Of a stretch of DNA of 60,353 bases, positions 8,626 to 17,891 are shown piece by piece (position 1 is the stretch's first letter; each line of letters opens with the position of its first letter). The notes below the pieces were generated by a model that saw only the letters and a program-made list of their open reading frames with translations, was not told where the DNA came from and made no database searches. The DNA lies in the NCBI GenBank assembly GCA_023667095.1, contig JAMPAT010000022.1:1-60353 (forward strand), read 5' to 3'. This DNA comes from Bacteroidales bacterium (GTDB lineage: Bacteria > Bacteroidota > Bacteroidia > Bacteroidales > UBA932). A program made the position numbers and the translations under genes.

Positions 8626-10014
8626 ATGATGATTGGAAGAATAATATTGACAATGGCAGCTGCGGCGATGGCCTGCAGCTGCGGAATATACAAAAAATAT
8701 GAGCGTCCGGAGTCTGTCAAGGCTGATTCCCTGCTTTTCGGGGAAGAGTATGCCACTGTTGATTCTGCATCTGTCGCTGACCTTGGGTGGAAGGAACTTT
8801 TTACTGACCCTATGCTCCAGTCGCTGATAGAGAAGGGGCTTGAGAACAATACTGACCTCAGGGCGGCAAGGCTACATACAGAGGAGGCCGAGATAGCATT
8901 GAAGACGGCGCGCCTTTCGTATATACCTTCATTCAACTTCGCAGCTGAAGGCGGGGTGAACAGCTTCAACAACTATAACGGTGTCAAGTCAGGTGCGTCA
9001 TGGACCTATACCGTGCCTGTAGTTGCAAGCTGGGAAATCGACATCTTTGGCAAGAAGACCAACGAGAAACGCCAGAGCAAGGCAGCATGGGAGATGTCAA
9101 AGGACTATGAGCAGGCAACGATGACCGGCCTGATTGCTTCAATTGCATCCCAGTACTATACACTTGTGATGCTTGACGAGCAACTGAGAATTGCCCAGAG
9201 CAATGCGGAGAAATTCTCGCAGAGCGTTACGGCCCTTAAGGCAATGAAAGAGGCAGGAATGGCAAACGAGGTCGCTGTAGCCCAGATGGAGGGTGCATAT
9301 TGGCAGGTGTGTGCTTCAGTGCAGACCATTCTGCAGACTATCACGCAGATGGAGAATTCAATCTGTACTACATTGTGTGAGACCCCGCATACAATAGAGA
9401 GGGGAAGCCTGGAAGGGATGGTTTTCCCTGCAACATTGAAGACCGGCGTGCCTGTACAGATCCTCTCACGCCGTCCGGATGTCCGCGCAGCCGAGAACAA
9501 TCTTGCTGCAGCATATTATGCCACCAATGCTTCAAAGGCTGCTATGTACCCTTCACTAAGCCTTGGCGGAAGCATCGGATGGACCAATAATGCCGGTGTC
9601 CCGGTAAGTCCAGGGGGACTTATCATGGCAGCGACCGGCTCACTGATGCAGCCTATCTTCAATGCGCGTGCAAATGTCGCAAAAGTAAAGATAATGAAGT
9701 CACAGCAGGAGGAGGCCATGCTGAATTTCCAGCAGGCAATCCTGGATGCAGGTGCCGAGGTCAACAATGCCTTGACCCAGTACCAGACATCCCAGGCGAG
9801 GGCGGAATTCCGGGCAAGGCAGATTGAATCACTTTCTGCTGCCGTTGAGAAGACGGAGCTGCTGATGCAATATACTTCTACTACATATCTTGAGGTATTG
9901 ACAGCACAGCAGTCGCTCCTTTCAGCGCAGACAAGCCTTGCCCAGGACCGCTACGACATGATAGCAGGCGTCATTTCGCTCTATCGTGCACTTGGAGGAG
10001 GACAGCAGGAGTAG
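8626..10014 (+). CDS. Outer-membrane efflux channel (TolC/OprM, NodT-type lipoprotein)
   Basis: 462 residues. The signal peptide ends near Cys17/Cys19 (AMACSCG), consistent with an outer-membrane lipoprotein of the OprM/NodT type. Two repeated OEP domains are visible, including the conserved loop LSRRPDVRAAENNLAAAYYAT (trimmed here) and the helical pairs rich in Q, A and E. It completes the tripartite pump begun at 4255; the gap from the permease is 22 bases. A strong terminator follows at 10071-10116, so the operon is three genes. Confidence 0.94.
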   Translation: MMIGRIILTMAAAAMACSCGIYKKYERPESVKADSLLFGEEYATVDSASVADLGWKELFTDPMLQSLIEKGLENNTDLRAARLHTEEAEIALKTARLSYIPSFNFAAEGGVNSFNNYNGVKSGASWTYTVPVVASWEIDIFGKKTNEKRQSKAAWEMSKDYEQATMTGLIASIASQYYTLVMLDEQLRIAQSNAEKFSQSVTALKAMKEAGMANEVAVAQMEGAYWQVCASVQTILQTITQMENSICTTLCETPHTIERGSLEGMVFPATLKTGVPVQILSRRPDVRAAENNLAAAYYATNASKAAMYPSLSLGGSIGWTNNAGVPVSPGGLIMAATGSLMQPIFNARANVAKVKIMKSQQEEAMLNFQQAILDAGAEVNNALTQYQTSQARAEFRARQIESLSAAVEKTELLMQYTSTTYLEVLTAQQSLLSAQTSLAQDRYDMIAGVISLYRALGGGQQE

Positions 10015-10070
10015 CTGCTGCCTGGTCTGGTGGAAAATGGACTCTCCAGCAAGTCTGCCTTTAAACGCCT

Positions 10071-10116
10071 TTACCCTTGTCAGAGTTCGCTTTGGCAGGG
10101 GTAATTTTCGATTTTT
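10071..10116 (+). terminator. Rho-independent terminator of the efflux operon
   Basis: TTACCCTTGTCA (10071-10082) pairs with TGGCAGGGGTAA (10093-10104) over 12 base pairs including two G-T wobbles, followed by TTTTCGATTTTT. Confidence 0.8.
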
Positions 10117-10152
10117 GGGGACTATGGGGCAGACACATTTATATTATAAAGT

Positions 10153-10354
10153 TCTTGCCGGAACATGTTTTTTAGCTACATTTGTGCCGGCATGGCGGTG
10201 ACTATAGAATAGAGGAAGTACTTGCTTCCGGGCTGTCTGTTATTGCCTTGCAGAGATTGAATATTGATGTGGCTGACTATAAGGCCATTTTTTGAAAAGA
10301 CAATGGGGAGTGCGGGGCACTTCGTGGGTTCCTGATACATGAGAGTTATATAAA
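10153..10354 (+). promoter_or_regulatory. Promoter and long leader before pnuC
   Basis: TACATTTG at 10177-10184 fits the -7 box, with TCTTG at 10153-10157 near the -33 position. The leader to the start codon is about 165 bases. It contains a GGAAG/CTTCC hairpin near 10215, a TGGC/GCCA stem followed by six T near 10290, and an AGTGC-GGG-GCACT hairpin near 10310. I compared it with the TPP and preQ1 riboswitch cores and do not find a match. It may be a regulatory leader, but no known class is recognised. Confidence 0.4.
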
Positions 10355-11071
10355 ATGGACTGGATGGAAATCTTTACCCTGCTGACAGGGGTGCTATATA
10401 TCGTGCTGGAAGTCAGGCAGAAGAACCTTATGTGGATTGTTGGGGTGATTACAAGCCTTGCTGCAATGTATATGTTCTGGAAAGGTGCGCTGTATGCGTC
10501 CTTTGGGCTGAATGTCTATTATTTCATCATCTCATTCTGGGGACTATATCAATGGAGGAAAGATTCGGCTGTCTCATCTAATGCCTCTGTAACAGGTACT
10601 CCGGCAGTTGAAAAGGCGGCTTCTGCAGTGACTGGAAAAGTGCCGGCCAGCATGGCTGGTGCAGCAGATGCCTCAAAATTGCCAGACGCAGCAGAAACAT
10701 CAAAATCATCAGAAAAAGTGCGGGATCTCAATAGAGACCATATCCATCTGAATAAGCTGGGATGGAAGACTGTAGCAGCCAGTGCTGTTGTGATGGCAGT
10801 GCTTTCGGCTGCGCTGATATGGCTGCTTGACATACTGGATGACCCGATGTCAGCCCTGGATGCCCCTGTCGCTGTCCTGAGCGCAATTGCTACATACTGG
10901 TTGAGCCGTTCCTATAGGGAGCAGTGGCTGCTTTGGATTGTGGCTGACCTGTCTTCCACGGTACTCTGCCTTACACAGGGACTGTACTGGATGTCTCTGC
11001 TGTACCTTGCATATACATTTGCTGCTGTGTACGGCTATTTCCATTGGGGCCGCCATGGCAGATACGTCTGA
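10355..11071 (+). CDS. pnuC: PnuC-family vitamin/nucleoside transporter
   Basis: 238 residues with the PnuC layout: about seven membrane segments and the motif FWGLYQWRK after the third. PnuC-type proteins take up nicotinamide riboside, riboflavin or thiamine by facilitated diffusion, with a kinase trapping the substrate. The ligand here cannot be fixed from sequence. A loop of about 45 residues (~70-125), rich in alanine, serine and lysine, is inserted after the third membrane segment; the protein is longer than the usual ~190-210 residues for that reason. A kinase-fold gene follows 20 bases downstream, so co-function is possible, although that kinase looks more like a GlcNAc kinase. Confidence 0.85.
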   Translation: MDWMEIFTLLTGVLYIVLEVRQKNLMWIVGVITSLAAMYMFWKGALYASFGLNVYYFIISFWGLYQWRKDSAVSSNASVTGTPAVEKAASAVTGKVPASMAGAADASKLPDAAETSKSSEKVRDLNRDHIHLNKLGWKTVAASAVVMAVLSAALIWLLDILDDPMSALDAPVAVLSAIATYWLSRSYREQWLLWIVADLSSTVLCLTQGLYWMSLLYLAYTFAAVYGYFHWGRHGRYV

Positions 11072-11091
11072 TCCTATAAGTGAAGAGAATT

Positions 11092-12075
11092 ATGCTGTTG
11101 ATTGTAGAAAGTGGAGCAACCAAGGCGGAATGGGCCTTGGTTCACGGTAAGGATGTCCTGAGGTTCAGGACTCCGGGAATAAATGTCGCAGTGATGCCGG
11201 CGGAATCGGTTGTAAGGATCGTTGCTGATGCAGCAAATGCTGTCAGCAGTGCCAATTTGGTCAATGCCACCCAGGATGTCGAAGCCCCCAATGCTGTCAA
11301 GACAGCCATGGACTTTATTGGCACCATGGATATAGACTCCGCCAGTGATGCAAGTGATGCCAACGATGTTATCTGTAATCCAGATATAAAGGCTTCTTTC
11401 TTGATTGACAGGATCAGATTCTATGGGGCAGGGCTTATTGGAAGTGAGGGCGTTGTGATTCTCGACAAGGCTCTGAGGGCTGCTTTCCCGATGGCGGACA
11501 TTGCATACGGCTCTGACCTTCTTGCCGCCGCAAAGGCCGGCCTTGGGGATGTACCGGGCATAGTGGCCATATTGGGGACAGGCTCGAACAGCGCATTCTA
11601 TGATGGGCACAGGATTGTCAGCAATGTGCGTCCCGGAGGATTCATACTTGGTGACGAGGGCGGGGGAGTCTCCCTCGGCAAGGCTTTTGTCGCGGACTTT
11701 ATCAAAGGACTGCTCCCGGAAGAATTGTCAGGGGCATTCCGCGAAAAATTCTCGCTTACATATGCCTCTATAGTGAGGAATGTGTATTCCGGAACAAATC
11801 CGACCGGTTATCTTGCCTCGTTTGTACCGTTCATCCTTGACAACAGGACATATCCACAGGTCGATGAAATGATAAGGGACAATTTCCTGTCATTTATCAG
11901 GAGATGTATCATGCAGTATGACTACCGGAATTATCCTGTCGCAGTGATCGGATCTTTCGGGAATGCCTGCCGTGACGAATTGATAAGGTTAGGTGTTGAA
12001 AACGGCGTGAAATTTTGTAAATTTGTGCCCTCTCCGATAGAAGCACTTGTCCAGGATGCGATTGCTATGGACTAA
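11092..12075 (+). CDS. BadF/BadG/BcrA/BcrD ATPase-family sugar kinase (N-acetylglucosamine kinase-like)
   Basis: About 327 residues from ATG 11092; a GTG at 11080 is in frame but less likely. The ASKHA phosphate-1 motif is at the N-terminus (VESGATKAEWALV, with Glu where Asp is usual), the phosphate-2 region is AILGTGSNSAFYDG, and PGGFILGDEGGGVSLG is strongly family-like. Such proteins phosphorylate amino sugars such as GlcNAc, probably in the cytoplasm. Between ~residues 40 and 90 lies an insertion rich in A, S, D and N (SASDASDAND). The gene is between pnuC and recR in one probable operon. Substrate is an inference from the family. Confidence 0.83.
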   Translation: MLLIVESGATKAEWALVHGKDVLRFRTPGINVAVMPAESVVRIVADAANAVSSANLVNATQDVEAPNAVKTAMDFIGTMDIDSASDASDANDVICNPDIKASFLIDRIRFYGAGLIGSEGVVILDKALRAAFPMADIAYGSDLLAAAKAGLGDVPGIVAILGTGSNSAFYDGHRIVSNVRPGGFILGDEGGGVSLGKAFVADFIKGLLPEELSGAFREKFSLTYASIVRNVYSGTNPTGYLASFVPFILDNRTYPQVDEMIRDNFLSFIRRCIMQYDYRNYPVAVIGSFGNACRDELIRLGVENGVKFCKFVPSPIEALVQDAIAMD

Positions 12076-12100
12076 AGTGCAGGATAATAATATTTTAGGT

Positions 12101-12730
12101 ATGTACAAGGAAAATTATCCGTCAAAATTGCTTGAAGAGGCTGTGGACGCAATCAGTTCATTGCCAGGTGTAGGCCGCAGGAGTGCCCTCCGGCTTGCGC
12201 TGCATCTTCTGAAGCAGCCGCAGGAGAATGTACATCACTTTACATCGTCAATTTCCAGGCTCAGGGATGAGGTACAGTACTGCTCAGAATGCATGATGAT
12301 TGCCGACGGGACGAAATGTGCTGTCTGCTCTGACCATACCCGTGACAGGCGTACAATCTGCGTTGTGGAGAATGTACGCGATGTCATGAGCATAGAGAAT
12401 ACGGGACAGTACCATGGGGTCTACCATGTGCTTGGCGGTATCATCTCCCCGATAAATGGAGTAGCCCCGTCAGACCTGACCATCTCAAGGCTTGTCGAGA
12501 GGGTGCGTGCACTTGTCCAGGAAGATACGGCCCAGGTGGAAATCATATTTGCACTGAGCGGTGACGTCGAGGGGGAGACAACGGCATTCTATATATATAG
12601 ACAGCTTTCGGGGACAGGTGTGAAGGTCTCTTCACTTGCCCGCGGGCTTGGCTTTGGTGATGACCTGGAATATGCAGATGAACTGACCCTTGGACGCTCT
12701 ATCCTCAACAGGCAGGAGTTCCGTCCATAA
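12101..12730 (+). CDS. recR: Recombination mediator protein RecR
   Basis: 209 residues from ATG 12101; the longer open frame upstream overlaps the kinase gene and is not conserved in the family. The N-terminal helix-hairpin-helix (SSLPGVGRRSALRLALHLL), a four-cysteine zinc finger (Cys61, Cys64, Cys73, Cys76) and a Toprim domain (CVVENVRDVMSIENTG onward) are all present, with the usual RecR end (ADELTLGRSILNRQEF). RecR acts with RecO and RecF to load RecA on gapped DNA. It is 25 bases after the kinase gene and 11 bases before mntP. Confidence 0.97.
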   Translation: MYKENYPSKLLEEAVDAISSLPGVGRRSALRLALHLLKQPQENVHHFTSSISRLRDEVQYCSECMMIADGTKCAVCSDHTRDRRTICVVENVRDVMSIENTGQYHGVYHVLGGIISPINGVAPSDLTISRLVERVRALVQEDTAQVEIIFALSGDVEGETTAFYIYRQLSGTGVKVSSLARGLGFGDDLEYADELTLGRSILNRQEFRP

Positions 12731-12741
12731 AATTTGTTGTT

Positions 12742-13296
12742 ATGACCTTTGTTGAAATTATTCTTCTTTCAGTTTCCCTATGTGTGGACACGTTTGTGGT
12801 GTCAATAGGAGGAAGTGTCACGATGGAAAAATCCAGGATGGCCAGGATCTTTCCTGTTGCCCTTACGTTCGGGGTGATGCAGGCCGCCTTGCTGTTTATC
12901 GGTTGGGTACTTGGCCATTCCATTGTCTCATATATAGACAGCTTCTCCAGGATTGTAGGCTTTGTCCTCCTTCTGTATATAGGTATAATGATGATTGTCA
13001 ATGCACTTGGGAAAGATTGCAATGGACCGGCGAATCTGTCAGGTGTAAAGTCACTCTTCCTTGCAGCTGTTGCCACCAGTGTCGATGCCTCTGCTGTTGG
13101 TGTCTCCCTGGCAATGGCGGAAATCTCATTGGAGGAAATGTATATGAGTGTGGGCTCTGTCTTTGCTGTTACGGTGCTTGCAGCCCTGTGCGGGATGATA
13201 GGGGGCAGGTATATCGGCGACAGGTTTGGAAAGCCGTCATATATTGCCGGAGGGACTGTCCTTATACTTATCGGTCTCCGTATCCTGCTGGCATAG
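12742..13296 (+). CDS. mntP: Manganese efflux pump MntP
   Basis: 184 residues with six membrane segments and the MntP (UPF0059) signatures: LSVSLCVDTFVVSIGGS in the first segment and AVATSVDASAVGVSLA in the fourth, each carrying a conserved Asp that is essential for Mn2+ export in E. coli MntP. It is the last gene of the pnuC-kinase-recR group and is followed by a strong terminator at 13374. No manganese riboswitch is seen before it. Confidence 0.95.
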   Translation: MTFVEIILLSVSLCVDTFVVSIGGSVTMEKSRMARIFPVALTFGVMQAALLFIGWVLGHSIVSYIDSFSRIVGFVLLLYIGIMMIVNALGKDCNGPANLSGVKSLFLAAVATSVDASAVGVSLAMAEISLEEMYMSVGSVFAVTVLAALCGMIGGRYIGDRFGKPSYIAGGTVLILIGLRILLA

Positions 13297-13373
13297 CAGC
13301 TGTCCTGAAACAGGCGATCTGACAAATTATGAATTCTATATATTATTGCTGTGTAAGTGCACAAATTATTGTT

Positions 13374-13404
13374 GCGGCCATGTCATAAGGCCGCATTATT
13401 TTTT
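13374..13404 (+). terminator. Rho-independent terminator after mntP
   Basis: GCGGCC (13374-13379) and GGCCGC (13389-13394) form a perfect six-pair GC stem with a nine-base loop, followed by ATTATTTTTT. Confidence 0.85.
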
Positions 13405-13459
13405 GTTGTCGGCCTTTGGCGTCCGTGAATTTGGTGGTTTTTGTACAATTTTTATATTT

Positions 13460-13494
13460 TTTGAGCGGATAATTCAAATTTGTTTCTATATTTG
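13460..13494 (+). promoter_or_regulatory. Promoter of polysaccharide utilisation locus 1
   Basis: TATATTTG at 13487-13494 matches the -7 box; TTTG at 13460-13463 is 23 bases upstream, at the long end for the -33 element. The GH3 start codon at 13537 leaves a leader of about 38 bases. No regulator gene adjoins the locus. Confidence 0.55.
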
Positions 13495-13536
13495 TGGCTG
13501 TGTACGAACACAATTATATGATATAAATAGATAGAC

Positions 13537-16350
13537 ATGAAAAAATATCCGTCTTTTCTGGCAGCTGCTGCCATGTTGTGCCTTGCAGCATCATTCTCTG
13601 TCGCAGGTGAGAAAACACCCAGGCGGCAGGAAACTGCAAAATTTGAACTTGGCAGGAACAGGATTTACCGCAATGGCTGGATTGACTTCAACAAGAATGG
13701 AGTGAAGGACGTCTATGAGGATCCGGACGCTGACATAGATGCAAGGATCGAGGACCTTATCGGGCAGATGACGCTTGAGGAGAAGACCTGCCAGATGGTT
13801 ACCCTATACGGCTACCGCAGGGTGCTTGCGGACGACCTTCCGACCCCGGAGTGGAAAGACCGGCTCTGGAAAGACGGTATAGGGGCTATAGATGAACACC
13901 TTAACGGATTCTACGGATGGGGGCTTCCATACGGCCAGAACGAGAACTGCTGGCCGGCTTCACGCCATGCATGGGCAATGAATGAGGTGCAGCGTTTCTT
14001 TGTGGAGGAAACCAGGCTCGGCATTCCTGTTGACTTTACCAACGAGGGCATCAGGGGAGTGGAGGCATTCAAGGCCACGAATTTCCCGACACAGCTCGGA
14101 ATCGGCCACACATGGGACCGTGACCTTGTGCGTGAGATCGGCTATATAACAGGACGTGAAGGCCGTCTTCTTGGATATACAAATATATATGCCCCTATCC
14201 TTGATGTCGGACGTGACCAGAGATGGGGCCGTTATGAGGAGGTCTATGGCGAGTCTCCGTATCTGGTTGCGGAGCTTGGAGTGCAGATGACCCTCGGACT
14301 GCAGGCTGATATGCAGGTGGCGGCTACGGGAAAGCATTTCATAGCATATTCAAACAATAAGGGCGCGCGTGAGGGAATGGCCAGGACTGACCCTCAGATG
14401 GGTCCTCACGAGGTGGAGAATGTCCATGTCTATCCATGGCGCGAAGTCATATCAAGGGCAGGGCTGCTCGGGGTCATGAGTTCGTACAATGACTATGACG
14501 GTGAACCTGTACAGGGAAGCGGATACTGGCTTACAGAGAGATTGCGCAATGATTTCGGATTCAATGGATATGTCGTCTCTGACAGTGATGCCGTGGAGTA
14601 TCTGCATGCAAAGCATAGGGTCGCATCCGGAATGAAGGAGTCTGTGCGCCAGGCAGTGATGGCAGGCTTGAATGTCCGCTGTACATTCAGGACACCTGAC
14701 ACATACGTGCTTCCTCTCAGGGAGCTTGTGGAGGAGGGTACAATCCCGATGGAGGTGATTGACCAGAGGCTGCGCGACATTTTCAGGGTGAAATTCCTTG
14801 TCGGGCTTTTCGATGACCCGTACCAGAGGGATTACGCAGCTGCTGACAGGGAGGTGAATTCTGAGGAGAACAATGAAGTTGCGCTCAGGGCTTCGAAGGA
14901 GTCACTCGTACTTCTCAAGAATGCAGATGATGCACATGGTTGCGGGACTGATGGCAAGACGCTCCCGTTTAACCTGGAACATATCCGGAAGGTGGCTGTC
15001 GTAGGCCCGAATGCTGACGAGACTTCATACGCGACAACCCATTACGGCCCGGTCGGTGTGGATGTCGTAAGCGTGCTGGGAGGACTTCGCAGCCGTCTGG
15101 ACGGTGTGGCTGAGGTAGTGTATGCCAAGGGATGTGAACTGGTTGACGAGTCATGGCCGCTGTCCGAGATTATCCCTGTTGACATGACTCAGGATGAGGA
15201 AAAGATGCTTGCCGAGGCTGTAGAGCTTGTAAAAGGTTCGGATGTCGCTGTGGTAGTTGTAGGAGGAGGTGTCAGGACATGCGGTGAGAACAAGAGCCGT
15301 ACAAGCCTGGAACTTCCAGGACACCAGCAGAAGCTTTTGGAGGCGGTCAAGGCGACCGGAAAGCCGATGGCTGTGGTGCTGATAAACGGACGTCCGCTCT
15401 CGATAAACTGGGCTGACAGATATGCTGATGCAATACTGGAGGCATGGTATCCAGGCTCACATGGAGGTGAGGCTGTGGCTGCTGCCCTGTGCGGGGACTA
15501 CAATCCTGGAGGAAAGCTGACTGTTACATTCCCGAAGACAGTCGGGCAGATTCCTTTCAATTTTCCATACAAGCCCAATTCACAGGTGGACGGATATGCC
15601 AGGCCTGGGCTTGACGGCAACCAGAGCCGTATAAATGGTGCATTGTATAATTTCGGATATGGCCTGAGCTACACTACATTTGAATATTCAAATCTCAATC
15701 TCTCGTCCGGCACGATAATGCCGGATGGAAAGGTCGAGGTGTCCTTCGATGTGACAAACACAGGAAAACGTGACGGTGACGAAGTCGTGCAGCTGTATGT
15801 AAATGACATCCTTAGCTCAATTACTGTGTATGAACTTCAGCTCCGCGGATTTGAAAGGGTGTCACTGAAGGCGGGGGAGACAAAGAATGTGAAGATGACA
15901 TTGGATGCACAGCATGACCTGAGCCTGCTTGACAGGAATATGGAAAGGGTTGTCGAGCCTGGTGAGTTCAATATAATAGTGGCTGCATCTTCTGTTGACT
16001 TCCGCCTTCAGAAAAGGCTTACAGTCCTGGACAGCAACGGCAACAATGTCTCTGCACTCACTGAGCCAAAGGGAAACAATTCATATTATAATATGATAAA
16101 GGGTGACGAGATTGTAATGGATGCAGGCGGAAAGACGGTAGACAGGATAACTGTGGACTGGAATCCGAATACCTCTGACTGCTCATTCGAGATATCTGTC
16201 ACCGACGGAGGCGGGCAGTTCATTCCAGTTGCAAAGGGAAAATCTGTGAACGGAATAGGCTCCTACCGGTTCGCCCCGGTCAAGGCCAGCGAAGTTAAGG
16301 TAACGGTTACCGGAGGGATAGGGTTCTTTGACGGGGTCTACCTGAACTGA
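13537..16350 (+). CDS. Glycoside hydrolase family 3 (beta-glucosidase/beta-xylosidase type)
   Basis: 937 residues with a Sec signal peptide (cleavage near AGEKT, ~24). Residues ~75-440 form the GH3 TIM barrel; the nucleophile is Asp349 in NGYVVSDSDAVEYL. The (alpha/beta) sandwich domain follows (~475-700, VAVVGPNADE ... VVVVGGGVRTCGEN), then a fibronectin III-like domain (~740-840) and a ~100-residue C-terminal beta-rich extension that resembles a discoidin/CBM-type module. It hydrolyses terminal beta-linked sugars, probably glucose or xylose, in the periplasm. First gene of locus 1; the next gene is 83 bases on. The exact linkage cannot be read from sequence. Confidence 0.93.
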   Translation: MKKYPSFLAAAAMLCLAASFSVAGEKTPRRQETAKFELGRNRIYRNGWIDFNKNGVKDVYEDPDADIDARIEDLIGQMTLEEKTCQMVTLYGYRRVLADDLPTPEWKDRLWKDGIGAIDEHLNGFYGWGLPYGQNENCWPASRHAWAMNEVQRFFVEETRLGIPVDFTNEGIRGVEAFKATNFPTQLGIGHTWDRDLVREIGYITGREGRLLGYTNIYAPILDVGRDQRWGRYEEVYGESPYLVAELGVQMTLGLQADMQVAATGKHFIAYSNNKGAREGMARTDPQMGPHEVENVHVYPWREVISRAGLLGVMSSYNDYDGEPVQGSGYWLTERLRNDFGFNGYVVSDSDAVEYLHAKHRVASGMKESVRQAVMAGLNVRCTFRTPDTYVLPLRELVEEGTIPMEVIDQRLRDIFRVKFLVGLFDDPYQRDYAAADREVNSEENNEVALRASKESLVLLKNADDAHGCGTDGKTLPFNLEHIRKVAVVGPNADETSYATTHYGPVGVDVVSVLGGLRSRLDGVAEVVYAKGCELVDESWPLSEIIPVDMTQDEEKMLAEAVELVKGSDVAVVVVGGGVRTCGENKSRTSLELPGHQQKLLEAVKATGKPMAVVLINGRPLSINWADRYADAILEAWYPGSHGGEAVAAALCGDYNPGGKLTVTFPKTVGQIPFNFPYKPNSQVDGYARPGLDGNQSRINGALYNFGYGLSYTTFEYSNLNLSSGTIMPDGKVEVSFDVTNTGKRDGDEVVQLYVNDILSSITVYELQLRGFERVSLKAGETKNVKMTLDAQHDLSLLDRNMERVVEPGEFNIIVAASSVDFRLQKRLTVLDSNGNNVSALTEPKGNNSYYNMIKGDEIVMDAGGKTVDRITVDWNPNTSDCSFEISVTDGGGQFIPVAKGKSVNGIGSYRFAPVKASEVKVTVTGGIGFFDGVYLN

Positions 16351-16433
16351 TTGCCTTTATCAGTGAAGGCTCCTGTCACCTGCGCAGGCATTGATATAGT
16401 GTAGTGTCAAGATAGAAATAATTATATGGAAAT

Positions 16434-17853
16434 ATGAAAAAGCAATTTATCGGTATGGCTGTCATGATGGCCATTATGCAGATGGCCTCCTGCTCAACGC
16501 TGACTGCGTCCCGGCCTGAGGCTCCTGTATCCGGTGCAACTGTGGATGTCTATGGATATGCACCGTCTGTCATCCCTTCAGTATTCTGGTCTGTAAAGGT
16601 TGAAGGGACCGAGGCCTTTGTGCTTCCTACGCTGGAACATGATGTCTGCATCTTTGGCTGCGACAAGCCTGTCAATGTCTCGGTGAATTACCAGGGGGGG
16701 GTATGTAGAATCTGCTAAAATCCTTCCTGTATCAAAGGATTACAGCAGCAGCCTGCAAGACGGTCTCGTGACATTGAGGCTCTCGCCAGGTGATGAGGCT
16801 GTAGTCGAGATAAACGGATCTGAGGAACATTCTCTTTTCATCTTTGTCAATCCTCTTGAAACTGACAGGCCGGACCCGTCAGATCCGGATATAATATATT
16901 TCAAGGCAGGCTCTGTCCATAATGAGCCTAATCTCAGCCTGAAATCCGGCCAGACCCTGTACCTTGAAGGAGGTGCAGTACTGAAAGGCAACATAACGTC
17001 CAGCGGTGCAGACGGCATAGCCATACGTGGCTGCGGAGTCATTGATTCCCGCGAAGTGGCCGCAAGGGCAATCCAGCTTGAGAAGGCAGACGGCCTCCAT
17101 ATCGAAAATGTAACCCTGATAAACAATATCAACTGGTCGACTCTTGTCTCGGCCTCAAATGATGTCTCGATAGACAACTACAAGGTCGTAGCTGTCGAGA
17201 ATCCTGCAAATGCCACCGGATGCGAGAATGACGCCCTTGACCTGCTCGGCTGCAAGGATGCAAAGGTCACAGGCTGTTTTGCATATTGCCATGATGATGT
17301 GTATTGCGTAAAGAGCCATAAATGGGATTTTGCAGGAGAGGTCAGCAATGTGGTCTTTGAAGACTGCATTGCATGGAACTACCTGAGCGGAAATTCCTTT
17401 GTAATCGGAGCGGAGACAGACCTGGACATTTCCGGCGTTACGTACCGCAATTGCTATAGCATCCATAGCGGAGGACGTCCCACGACACTGTACCGTGGAG
17501 GCCTGGGCATTCACCATTGTGCCGGAGGGCATGTATCAGATATACTCTTTGAAGATATATTCCTTGAAGACTGCAAGGAATATGGAATCTACATCGATAT
17601 CCGTGAGACAAGCTATCAGATAGGGAACGGTGTGACATGGCGTCCGGGTACAATGGACGGCATCACACTGCGCAACGTCAACCTGCTTCACCAGGCAAAA
17701 TACAGGAATGTATTCTATGGCTATGACAGCGAAGAGCACCGTATCCGTAACGTGAAGATAGAGAATCTTGTAATAGACGGGAAAAAGGTGACGGCCTCCG
17801 ATATGGGGAAAATGTTCTTTGCCGTCAGGAATACGGAATATACGGTAGAGTAA
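16434..17853 (+). CDS. Clan GH-N (GH28/GH49-like) beta-helix enzyme, interrupted by a frameshift at a G8 tract
   Basis: Two overlapping frames make one gene. The first (16434-16718) encodes a lipoprotein signal peptide (MASCSTL) and a small N-terminal beta domain, and runs out of frame at eight G (16694-16701). Removing one G joins it to the frame ending at 17853, giving a protein of 472 residues (..NYQGGYVESAKILP..). That reading aligns well with the downstream paralogue. The rest is a right-handed beta-helix with DALDLLGC and CHDD (His286, Asp287, Asp288 in the restored numbering), the catalytic Asp region of GH28/GH49 enzymes. As sequenced, the enzyme is OFF. Either phase variation, a pseudogene or a sequencing error. 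Confidence 0.85.
16694..16701 (+). repeat. G8 homopolymer tract inside the first clan GH-N gene
   Basis: Eight consecutive G within codons ~88-90 of the gene. G8 causes a stop at 16718; G7 gives the full-length protein; G9 gives a stop directly after the tract (GGT ATG TAG). So only one of three states is productive, a pattern seen at contingency loci. Confidence 0.85.
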
Positions 17854-17891
17854 CCTGGTGAAGGCTTCCTTGGAACGATAAAATCAACAAT

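Noticed and set aside
10185..10354. TPP riboswitch before pnuC
   Set aside because: The CUGAGA element and the full CCUGAUCUGGAUAAU-like core are missing; only short matches exist.
16768..17853. Second part of the first clan GH-N gene as an independent gene
   Set aside because: It has no signal peptide and begins in the middle of the N-terminal beta domain when aligned with the paralogue.
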